Assembly: GCA_037179385.1 (NCBI GenBank)
Contig: CM074189.1
Location: forward strand, 19,975,020 to 20,039,019
Direction of reading: 5' to 3'
Length of the DNA stretch: 64,000 nt
Source of the DNA: Holothuria scabra
Lineage: Eukaryota > Echinodermata > Holothuroidea > Aspidochirotida > Holothuriidae
Shown piece after piece: positions 23,579 to 35,700 of the stretch. Position 1 is the first letter of the stretch. Each line of letters starts with the position of its first letter. A model generated the notes under the pieces. That model had not been told where the DNA came from. It worked only from the letters and a program-made list of their open reading frames with translations, and ran no database searches. A program made the translations under genes and the position numbers.

Positions 23579-23727
23579 ATGGAGGACAGTAACCAACATT
23601 GCATAGGGCCATCAAAAAGAGGGATAATGGCCATTGATGTGAGGGGGCTCAACAAATCTTATGGCAGCGGTACCTCAGCATTGCATGTGCTGCAGGACCT
23701 CAAGATGCAAGTTCCACAAGGTGTTAT
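23579..23727 (+). CDS. ABC transporter exon 1
   Basis: This exon codes residues 1-49 and two bases of codon 50. ATG 23579 has A at -3 and G at +4; ATG 23627 is an equally good alternative start. It carries the A-loop region with the aromatic residue in NKSYGSG. The donor is GTAAGT at 23728. Confidence 0.88.
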
Positions 23728-26700
23728 GTAAGTATTGTACATATCTACTGTACATCTAATTGGTTACTGTAGATGCTGTAAACAGGTTCTGTGGCATTTG
23801 AAGAGATGAAGCTGTGCAATTCGCGGTCTGGAGTTCTAGTCTTGGCCGAACCAAATAAGAGGGGGGTTTAATCCAAAGGCAGTCTGCAGGTTTCCCATCA
23901 GAACTGGTCTGTCTCAAAAAAAAAAATTCCAAATTTGATCCAATAATTGAGTTTGTTGCCACCAAAGGTGGAGTTGTACTTCAAAAGCCAGTGGCTCTTC
24001 CACCACACCCATGGTCGCTTACTGAGTACCATGGTTAAGTGACTGACTGCCCTTCAAGGTGTGTTTATTATTATAATATTCTACCCCCAGAATGGTGATT
24101 GTCATCAAGCAGATATATGTGTCCAGAACTGGTAACCATACAATACTGTAGGTTCAGCCATAGTAAGTGAATCAAAATACTGTAATTTACTTGGCCGTTT
24201 TAGGGAAAACACAAATTTTGCAAGTTCAAGAAGGCCTACCATACAGTGTACATCATTACAGACACTGAACTAGCAAGCTTCGAAATCACCCGTACAGACT
24301 CCGAGGTCATAATAGCATTCTATATTCTCAAAAAGATGGTCATGCATTCAGTTTCCTGATTTTGTTCTTGCATCAGTGCCATGGTATTTCGCAACAATTT
24401 ACAGTATGTTTTCCTAGACTATGTTATGGGATAAAAATATGTTTCAGTTCAGCGGGAAGGACTATACTTTCTTAAGGGTTTGGAAGGGGAGGGGGGTGGG
24501 TAGTTGTGACTTTTTAAGACAGCAACCCAACTTTTTTCCAATTTAGGTTAAACATACATTGAAGCACGTTGTACTGTACATACTGTACTGTGCTGATAGG
24601 GAAGCTTTATTCAATTGGGCTGTAATGTACAGTAGTAACTAATGCATACAAATTTTTTGTTCATTTCTGATATCAATAGTTTTGAAAGAAGCTGCAGGAT
24701 CATCTTGTAGTCAGGTTGGGAAGATGTTCCACAGGAAAATTGGAAAGAAATAAAGAGGAGGATATATAAAAGGAATGTTCAAGCCTTTTCATAAATGTGT
24801 AAAACATGCAACTTTCCCCCAGTTGCCAAGATTTCCCTTTAAATTTGCTCCCAAATTTTTTAGGAATGGCCTTCAAGACTTCTAACTTTTTCCACCTACA
24901 GTATAGCATTACAAGAATGAATGTAAGAGCTTTGCGGTCTTGTAGATCTAAAAGAAACCAGATCAATAGTCATCTAAATACTGAAAAGCAAAGCATTGAA
25001 AAGCATGGTTCACTGTACATACTGTCCACTCTGTGTCACCTGAAGCATTGACCATGAAATCGGGGGGTCAGGAGTTGGACTCTTGACCAGGTCAAACTGA
25101 AGACATTAAAAATGCCACTGTGCTTGTTGCCTCAGCATAAGCAGTGGAGAAGGAAAACAAGCCAATAACCAGAACTGGAAAAGAAAGTTGCAGCCAGTCC
25201 ACCTTAAATCTGTAAGAAACGGAAGCCATAAAATTCCATACAGTTTAACTACTGTACTTTTTGGTAACTAAGGTGGCAATTTTTACTGGCACTGTACAGT
25301 ATGGTGTATACACAGTAGAATTCCTTTATCTCTGGAATAGTTTACACATGTTAGTAAACAGTGATAGCAAGGAAGTGAGACTCCTGTATACACTTAGTAT
25401 GCAGTTTGTAAATATTTACTCCAGAAGAAAGTCAATATTAAACATGTTTTCAATCACTGTACATGCATGACATACTGTACAGTGCATTACACCTGTACAG
25501 GTACAGTATAGTATACAAATGATACAGTAGCTGTGTTAGTGACATCTTACCATGCAGTGACATGTAATCAAAACACTCTTACTGCATGCTATGTAATTTG
25601 AGCTACTGTACTCTGCATTTCGTTGTTATTTGATGTCAATCAAAGAGCTGTGCCAAGTCTGTAGAATTCCTGCATTGTAGGGGTAAATTGAAGTTTGGGG
25701 AGACGAACAACTGCCTTTAAAGAAAATACATGCTGTAATTTAGACAGTTTTACTGTCCAAAATACACTGTTCTTTTAGTTTTCAAGCTGCAGTAGACCAA
25801 CAACTCTTTACAGATGTACAGCATAGCAGAAGGGTTCTGAATACACCGTACAACATAATCGGCTTTAGGTGGTGAAAAAAATGTCCAAACAGTAGGCCTA
25901 CTTTGATGCATTCATAAAATCGTCCTCTTTACATTGCATTATCCTAAGTGCATCAAGAAAAGCTCACTGTAATTTACAGCACTTATTAGATCAAAGTCTA
26001 AATTGTTTACTTAATCTCTGCCAATTCTGGATGGAACTCTAAACCCATTACTAGTCCTATTAGTGTATCTACTTAAACTGATTTATATCTCTGTAATGCA
26101 ATCAACTGGAGATTCACCCACACAGTTGGCTCACAGATGGTAATTGGTGCTCTAGCAGGACTTACAGGGATGTATTCAACTAAGGGGTGTGATCAGCTTT
26201 GCAGGTTGGGTAAATAAATGTTTTGTTACAGTATCAGTACTCAAGTGTTTGGTGTTTACCTCTGTATATATATCCATTATAGTAATTGAACCACAAAAAT
26301 CCAGGGACCTTGATCACCTTCTACAGGTACTATAAGTCATGAGGATTAAGGGGTACAGTTAATACTTGTACAATAGCTAACTTTGGTTTATTAGGGTGCG
26401 GAATTTTGGACAGTTTTTTGTAAGTGGCACAAGCTTGTCTTTATTCTGATACAAAATGCTGCCAACCTCTACTGTAGCCACTTCTCAGTGTATAAAGTAG
26501 ATAAAATATCTTAAATCCAGCAATTTCTCAATAGTCAATCAATAACTGCAGTTGCAACCCTTCATTCTTCAAACTTTAGTTTTGTCCTCTTTTTGCTGAT
26601 CCAGGCAGCATTTTTTCAGTACTTGAAGTATTGCACAACAACTTATCTGGCTGGGTCAATCAGAGGGCTCACAGATGAGCTGAACTGGATGACATCATGC

Positions 26701-29700
26701 CATGCCCTTAACTACGGTAGTGTAGTGAAAGAATTTTGTGCATGTACTGTTGTTTATGAGTGTTGAGTTAGAGTGGCCATTCTGTGAAGACATTAAAGAA
26801 TGACAATGCAGTAGCCCCTTTCCTAAGCCTTCCTTTTTAAGTTACATGAAACTCCCAAGTTGGTGCATTGCATACCAGAAAATTTTCGGCTTTGCAAACC
26901 CCCTGAGATACAGTACTATATATGGAACATCCGTTTCTTGTGCTCTAAGCTATATGATTGGAGAGGAGAAATTGAGAAACTCAGAGAGTCTGAAAATGAA
27001 ATGATCACCATGAACAAGAAGAATGTTACTCAGCCAGCACATGGTGAACCCAAATAAAGGATAACATGCATTACAAACTCATCTGCTTAAAGATCCAAAC
27101 TCTGGTTTGGAATCATATACTGCAGGCTGTCGGATTTCACGGGAACGATCGTTCCCGGTCGCGTGTCGCTCCCGTGACAATGAAATCACGGAACCGAAAA
27201 ATCGGTTACCACAAAAAAATCCCAACTCCAAACATTTCATCTTGAAATGTCTGAGTTGGGAAATTACCTGACATGTGTATCTTTTCAACTTTTATGAGTT
27301 TTTACACTACTAAGATTTTTCACAAATGGAGATGGAGGCCTATGTCAATCCTGATAAAGTTTTTTGTTGTGCGATACGAAGCACTACGCAAGGCCTAAAC
27401 TGGACTATCTTACCTGCAGTGTAGACCAGCGCAACTGTAAGTTGCAAACAAACTCGTTACTAGTGTCAATCCCCATTCATATCTATGTACATCTGTTCTA
27501 GCACAGTGTGAACAGCATACCTTTACGTAACCTAAAACCTGTGACAAAAAATGTTTTGCAACACAAAATGTCGTTGCGGATTTATCTGTAGTCATTTTGG
27601 TATGTACTGCTACGCTAGCATAACAAAAGCCGATACTGCGGTACTGGTGAGTGACTGGGGGATAATCAGATCACATACCTCAAAATGTGCTGTCTTTCTT
27701 TCTTAATAATCAAGGGACTAGCATTTTCCGTTTTATCCAGAAATTTTATCTTGATTTGGCTGGCATATTGTCTAGCGTTAGGGGAACAAACTGTTACCTA
27801 AAACAAGGAAGATAGGTGAATGGGATCGAATACAAATTTAGGAGCTCTTCATTGCGAAGAAGTGTTGTATTTTGGCAGTTTGAAGTATGCTCTTTGGTTG
27901 GTACTGCGGTGATACTGGGAATTCCCCGATTCACGCAGCCGTGAGCTTAGCTAGCTGCTAGCTAGCAATGCAAACACATTCACTTTTACGGGGCATTGGC
28001 AGGCAGTGCAGCATCATGCCTAGTCTTTACGTTATACCAGTTATACGTACGTATACGATTAGGGTCCCACAGCCAACTTTACAAAAACCATGGAATCAGC
28101 ATCCAAAAGATTAAAAAATCTGAGTCTGGACAGATTAAAACTCTCAAAAAGTGGTCATTTTCAGATGCTTACGGTACCTACACAAGTGTATGTAGGCCTA
28201 GGCCTAGCCAAGGATTAGTTTAAAGAGATAAGTATTAAAGGTCATAGCCACAGATATTCCCATGAAATATCTCAAAGTTCAGTTTTTAACTATTTAAAAT
28301 TCGACAAAATTTCATTTCAAGCATAGTCAAATTCCGGAAATTTTCATGTGGGAGTCTTTTGTTTATGAGTGACTTATCCTAACACACTATTCCATATGCA
28401 AATTGCAGCCTATACCGAGAAAATTTTGCCGATTTTCAGTAAGTTGCTTCTCCTTTTTGGATCGTAACTTTGAAGGATTTTGATAATTTAAGGGGTGAAT
28501 TGCCATCATTATAGATGGTAAAATGTTTGTGTATCTCTTTAATAAATACAAGTATTCCTTTGACATGGTTTTGGTCTTTTGGAGAATAATTAAGGTCCAT
28601 CCTAATTCCTATGGGCCTAGGTTAGGCTAGCTCAAAAGTTACATGTATTTTGAGCTGGATAACTTTTTGCAGAAATCCGATGAGAATCGCCTGAGTTCCG
28701 TTTTTTTTTGGGGGGGGGGGGGGGAGTGGGGGGTTTAGATGTAATGATGGTATCTACGTGCATGCATATCCAGTGCTTCAACTGAGTTTAAGTGGAAGGC
28801 ATGTATCATCTCACTGGTTGGCAATGATGAACAGTCCGATTTATTCAGTTAATCCAATGCAGGGGAGTGATCGAGGGTGATTGAGAAGTGTCTGTCAGCA
28901 CAAGAGGCCTGCTATGTTATTTTTCTTGAAAAATAAACTACACAATGAAGAACACTGCAAAACTAAATTTCTTTCGATACACAAAACAGCGCTTTGGTTT
29001 ATTAAATTTTATAGTGTGACAATTATGAAGGTTAACAAGGTTAGGCGGTGGTTCATAGAAAAATTGCAAACCTGTTCTTGATCAGCATCACTACGTGTAC
29101 TTCTTAAATTTTATATAAATGTAATTGCAGGTGTTCAGTAACTGCAGCTTCATTTTAATACAAAAGTTTTGATTCACAGACTTAGGTATTTGAAAATTGT
29201 TAGTACCCAGAGTAGCTTGAGAGTGGAAAATTTCCAAACGAACACCCAACCCTTAAACCCCTGTAAAAGACCAGCTTCACTTTCAATATGCACAGAATGG
29301 GTCCCCATGATTTTTCAACAGAACCCGAAAAGTGGGTTACCATGGGTTACCATGGTGAAAGATGACGGAACCCGCAAATGGGTTCCCATGATTTTTGAAA
29401 TCCAACAGCCTGATACTGGCTATCTGTTACCAAATCCAATTAAATTTTGTTTCTCAGAACATGGCTGATTTATTCTCAGTGACATATGAACCCTTCTTTG
29501 GGTAATGAAAGGCTTCCTGTTCATAATCTAAACAAAAGATGTAACTATGCAATCACTGGACATTTTAGGAGCTTATCAGCTGTGTAAATAGGCTGTGTAA
29601 TCAACAGGAAAAAAATCCTCACAGGGCAGGGGTTAAGTGCTATTCTAGAAGTGATAGTGGTTTCTTACAACAAATAAATGAATAGATAAGGAGGATTTTA

Positions 29701-32700
29701 TTACACCCGACCTCCCCTTTGTGAGGTCTGGTCGGAGTGGCCTTATTTTTAAGCAGGTGAAGTCATAATGTGCACTAAAGGTGGATTGTTTGGCAGAATT
29801 AAAGCCAGTCATATGGCCACCAAAGTGCAGAGGAGAGAGGGTTGTTAAGTTATTATAGTACTAACCTACTGTATGGTATTGTATACCGTAGCAGGCCAAA
29901 ATTTGAACTTTATTACTGTAGCCTGGTATGCATTATTTGAAACCCAGGATGACATCTGGGCTGTTTGTGAAGTTTCATTTACCATATTGTACATTAGGAG
30001 CAGTTATCAACCTGTACTCTGAATAAGTAATAATGTGATTCAAATTTCTCTTAACTGTATTGGTTCTGCAAACTTTTCCTTTGAAATTAAAGCTTGTTGG
30101 GCTATGGTAGGATTTGCACCAGTCATTGTTGACCTTGATTGTTTGTGCACAAAGTGACCCAATACCCATCCTGTTTGTGAGCCTTAGAACCTGCAAGTTT
30201 ATTTAACCTTTGTCTTTACCTTTTCTTATTTTCCCATTGTGCTTTGAATATCACATGCAGTATACAGATTAACCACATTTTCATGTGCCATGCTTAATTT
30301 TCATACAGCTATGGCCTGCTTGGTCCAAGTGGCTGTGGTAAAACTACTTTACTCCGATGTTGTCTGGGAAGACTCAAGTTCAACAGTGGCATTGTTCTCA
30401 CCCTGGGGAAACCCCCAAATACCAGAGGTCATGATGTGCCTGGAGCATTGGTTGGATATATGCCTCAGGTAGGGGATTGCTTGATATGTTAGCAAATGTT
30501 ATATAATTTAGACAAAAAGTTGAGTATGTTCAGTAGAATTTCAACCCACATGCCAAGACGAGTCCACATCAAGACCTGAACGTTACATTCTCAGACAGCG
30601 TTACATTCTCGGACTGTAGTAAACAAAACGGACCGCAGGATGGCTTCGAATTACAAAAGCGGTCACAGAAGAAATATGCTGTTTGCATGTAACCTACTCC
30701 CTGCGGAAATGTTCCCCAACGGATACAATGAATGCTTGTGTGCATTCAATGCCTGCAACACTAGCACTTAAGTGTTACGTCTAAATTTTTAGTGCGTACC
30801 ATGTGACAATGCCTAGTGCTTGGTTTACTTGCGTACACTATAAACGCAACACATAAACTAAGAGTTACGTCATAGGTCCGTCTCTCCTCAGCTTGGGGAG
30901 TAAAGGATATCAAAGGGAATAGCCAGTTTCAGCTCTTAGTCCCCGCAGATGAGGTGAGTCATCACTCTCAAGTGCAACCGTGCATAAAAATAACGGTTCA
31001 ACATCATTTGTGTCTTCAACTTGTCATGAAATTAAGAGACCAAAAAGAAAAGAGGCAGTATAAGTTGGATAAATGGCAAGCAACTGTTTTGCTGTTATCA
31101 TCTCTCCTTTGCATGTAATGACCAAATCTTTGCCAAAAATATGCCTGCTTCGCACTAAAAGTTAGTCTCTGTGATATGTACAGGATGTAGCTGACATTCT
31201 TTTTGAGGGGGACAACTCACAGATTTTGGCTACCACCTACCTGTATAGTATCACGTTCCTCACATAAAATTGTTCTGTCACCTGGAATGAAATTCTTATG
31301 AAATAGTTCTCCCTCCCTGCTGGTGGCAAAGGTGCCATCATTTCCCCCAATGGACTTGTACAGTACCAGCTCTGTGTAACCCAAGGAGGATTGACCTCAG
31401 AGACACTGTGGTTTGGGAACTTAATCCCCGCACTTTTTTTTTGGGGGGGGGGGGTTAACAACGGTGTCATGATGTATCCCATAGACTAGTGTCACCTTGC
31501 AATCTGTATAACCCAGGGATAAGCTTGATATAAATTCAAAATGGTAAACTTTGAAAAGGGAAAGATTCACATGTTCCAAAAAATGTAAATTCCACAAGGG
31601 CAGAGCAACTCACAACACACAAACATGTCTGTTTGCTGTTTGTAGGAAGAAAACAAAAAAAAAAGAAAAAAAAGACATGGTCTTGAACTCCTAGATACAG
31701 TAGTATAAAGCTGTGTAATTGTATCAAACAGTTTCTGTCAGGCAAGGTCTCTGTTTTTTCAAAAGCTAAATCTATACAGTTCCTTAAAAAACATTGAAAA
31801 TATTCATAGAAAGCTAGTGGTTGAAATCATAGATTAGAAATGTTTTTCTTTTAGTCAAAGAAGAAGTGCTTGCAGTAGTTTGGTTTTGAGGGATATAATA
31901 TCTTTATTTGACTTTCATTCCCTGCTTGAATGTGAGGTGAGGCTAAAGTAGCTCTAGGTCTTGCACCCATGTGACCTACTGTAGTTGTTAGTCTCTCTCT
32001 ATTTTGCCCTTCCATTGTACAAAAGTTCTTACTAAGTAAGGTGCTGCTGCCGGGCGTCCACAGGCATGGGCAAAGGGGGGGTTGGGAACTTGCAACTTAT
32101 AAAAATCGAAGAAAAAACTGAACAAGACATGTTTTCCAAGTTTCTATGCGAAAAATAGGCTTTAGAAATGCCATTCCCAGCAATCTGAGAGGCATTTTGG
32201 GCCGAAATTTTCGCATGCTTCGTGTCAATTCATGGTGACTCAGAGGTTTTGCCCCCCCCCCCCATGATTTTTTTTTTCTGCAGACACCCATGGCTGTCGC
32301 GGGCAGTTATCATTAAACTGCTACACGTGATCAGTGAAGGCTAAGTGTGCCAAATTGAAGTGCGCTGATGTCACCTTCACAACCTCTTTAACAAGGTACA
32401 GTACTACCCACCTTGAATTAGTGTAGAGACTTCTCTTGCCCTTCAAGGCCAGCAGGAAGGAAACAAGGTGCAGTACACAGTATCTGATTTTTAAACCATA
32501 TTGCATTTCTAGATTTTCAGAAAACAAGCGATAAATCATTTTTACATGTTGTCATTGTTTTGTGTCATTTTTACCAGGAAACTGCCCTTTATGACCAATT
32601 TACAATCAGTGAGACGCTCAACTACTTCGGCACAATTTTTCGTTTGCGAGGGGAGGAGTTAGAAAACAGGAAGACATTTCTGATTGAACTGCTACGACTT

Positions 32701-35700
32701 CCTCATAAAAAGTCGCTGGTAAAGAACTTGAGGTATAGTTAGTTACTCTACCTTATTCAAGTTGCCTAGACATATTTATAAACCATGCACAAATTCAAGT
32801 GAAGTTTTTTGTTAGTGGGGGAGGGGGGAGGGGGATGATTTCTCCTCAGGCATGTGATATTTACTCTTGTAGCAGATTCTCTCTTCTTTGTTTAACATGT
32901 TCTCTTGTTTTGATTCATTGATCTTTTTGTCTTCAAAGACTCGGAAAAGTTTCTGTTATAAATGTATTATCAGGTAGTAAACTTGTTCAAACAGTTCTCA
33001 GCATTCTAGCTAATCAGAAGTTTGCATTGCTGTGAAATCAATGCCACCAGGGTCCCTAGTCTCGGCTGCTTTGTCTCAATTTCCTCCTTTTTTAGAAGTC
33101 TCACACTCGTTCCTGTCTTCTCTAGGTCTTAGTTTGGGGGGCCGGGGGGGATGTCAAAAAATTGTGATTTAAGATGATAAATGGCAATCTTTTTTACATC
33201 TGAGTGTACCAGTTTTGCATATTTTGCAACTGGAGAACTGAAAATATACAGATTTTACTGCATGACTATAAACAGCTCTCCAAGTCACACTGAGAAAACC
33301 CCTCCTGTGACAAAATCAGAGCCAGAGGCCTGTTGTAGTCTTGTAGATACAATGCAGTGTTAAAACCAGAACTAATATGATCCAATGTTACCTCTGCTTT
33401 CCCTTGCTTTTCCTTTCAGTGGTGGTCAAAAAAGGAGAGTGTCCTTTGCTGCAGCCCTTCTCCAGGAGCCAGAACTGCTCATCTTAGATGAACCTACAGT
33501 GGGAGTTGATCCACTGCTTAGAGAAAAGTAAGAATCTTGCCATATGTTTTCATGTGATGTCATAAATAGCCCACTGTTGGGTGAAAAGTCAACAGTTAAT
33601 ATACAGGTGGTCAGCTACTTCTCAGCTAGCCATATATACCTACCACTCTTCAGGTTTTGCATAGCGGTCAAGAAAGGGGCTGGACTTGTGACGTTGGTCA
33701 AGACAGTCTATTGATCACCATTTGGATTCTCCTTTATTCCTAACAAAGAGTAATGATTTTTTCATTTTAAGTTCATTTTACTAATGCAGTGAAATGAAAG
33801 CTTCTTTTTAAAGTAAAGTCATAAAGTTTTGGGGTTGTTGTGTCTGCCTCTTTTTCTTGTCTTGTTGTCTTCTTCATGTTGATATTTTTAACTTAAGAGA
33901 TTGCAAACTGAATCTTGTTTAATTTTATCCAACTCTCATTGTAATAGCTTGTTTCACTGTGGGATTTGTGAGATTTACCCTCCCAAATCCAAATAGTCCG
34001 TTGTGGAATAAATTAGTAACTTTCTTCATGTACAACTCACTCTAAATGTTTGGTTTTCCCTTGAAATTAAAAAATGATTGTTAAAAGCCTCACGAATTAT
34101 TTTGCAATCTACTTCTTCATAGGCAATCATTCATCACCCTAACTTACCAGGGGGCCATTCCACAAAGAGTTACGCACAATCTTAAGTTTGCTTCACCATA
34201 CTTAAGCCAGCAGTAAATCATACTTAAGATCATGCATAACTCTTTGTGGAACGGGTCCCAGGACTATACCAAATTTCTCAGTTGATGCAGTCCTTTGATT
34301 CACAGCAACTTAAAAATAAAAAAGAGGAAAGTGTATGCCCTGAAGCAATTAGCCTGCGGAGCAGACTCTGTAGTAGTCGAAAGATGGCGCTCTCTCAAAA
34401 TCATAATACACCTTCCTAAACAGTATAATATACAGAGTCTGCAAACGTTCGTCCAGTTTCCATTAACAGGAATCCCACATTTTGAGGGACAAATTAGTAA
34501 ACATGAGATGGTCACGTGGTGCACGAAACAGGTTTGAATAGTGTATTTTCTTACATATAACTGATACAACCAACGGCGAACAACCTAATTAGCTTTTGTA
34601 GGTGGAAAATGTGTACCAGGCCATACGTTCGATGCATAAATATTACCTATTACGCGAGATTTAATTTAGTATTTTAATTTTTGTGGTTATGTCATATTTG
34701 TTGGTCGTAAATGAGATTCGCTAGAAAGTTTGCAGACTATTGTATACCCTAGGTGTGCCATGTAACTTAGTTGGAAAGGTGGGCTGTTCAACAGTGCAGT
34801 GAAGCGGTTGAAAGACTCACAGTGTTATTTATAGTAGCGAAAGTAAGATTTTTGATACTTGAATGTAGAAGTTGAAACGCAAACACAATAGCCTGCTTAC
34901 AGCAGGCTATGAAGCAATAGAATAGGATTGTGTCTGGAGGAAGATGAGCTGGGGCAGCTGGCTTAGGGGCTAGTTAAAAGTTGCTCTTGGGAATAAGAGC
35001 CATCTATGGTAATGAATAATTTCCTCTAAATTGAGGGAATTAACTTCAACATTTCATATCATGGCTCCATCTAACTAACTATTCCATGGCCTAACAATGT
35101 CCTTTAAAGATGGAAGTTGAACTGCTTGAATTCACTTTCTCATTGCTCTGAAATAGACATTATTGAAATTTCAGAATTTTTGGCCAAATTGAAAAGAGTT
35201 TATAAGCCTAAGGGAAAGCAGAATCTAAAATCCTTTTGAATGAATGAAATTATAAATCTATTTCAGTCTTCACCTATCTCCTATCACCAGGTGTGTACCA
35301 GTTTTACCTATACTAACCATCTGGCATACTAACAGCTCTGTGTCAATCTTACAGATGAGAGTGTCCTACACCCTAATCTTCCTTCTCCACTTTGACTAGT
35401 TCACATTCAAGTTCATTTTTAAGCTGTCTGGTGCATATTTGCATAAGACCTATTTCAGGCTTGGAATCTTTTTAACAAAACAACAAACATTGGCATGATA
35501 CAAGTGCCCACAGTGGTGAACTATAGCAGTAAATGCTCTACAATATCCTTTACTTTGAAGTGAGTGGTTTTATGTACTCCCTTCTAAACCATATAGTCAA
35601 GGAGCCACCAGAGAGGGGAATTCCCCTTGGAAATTATTTTTTTACCCAACGAAATTTCAGGAAGTTCTTTTTCCTTAATTCAGTTTGGAATATCTGTCCC

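Larger units (their letters stand above)
23728..30308 (+). other. Intron 1
   Basis: This is the longest intron (6.6 kb). It holds a SINE fragment (25110-25235), many CTGTACAGTA-like palindromes (23.7-25.6 kb), a candidate DNA transposon with 6-bp direct repeats (27123-29412) and a G run near 28700. No other gene was seen in it. Confidence 0.8.

Noticed and set aside
23307..23615. 102-codon ORF on the - strand overlapping the ABC start
   Set aside because: It overlaps exon 1 of a well-supported gene on the other strand and has no family features.
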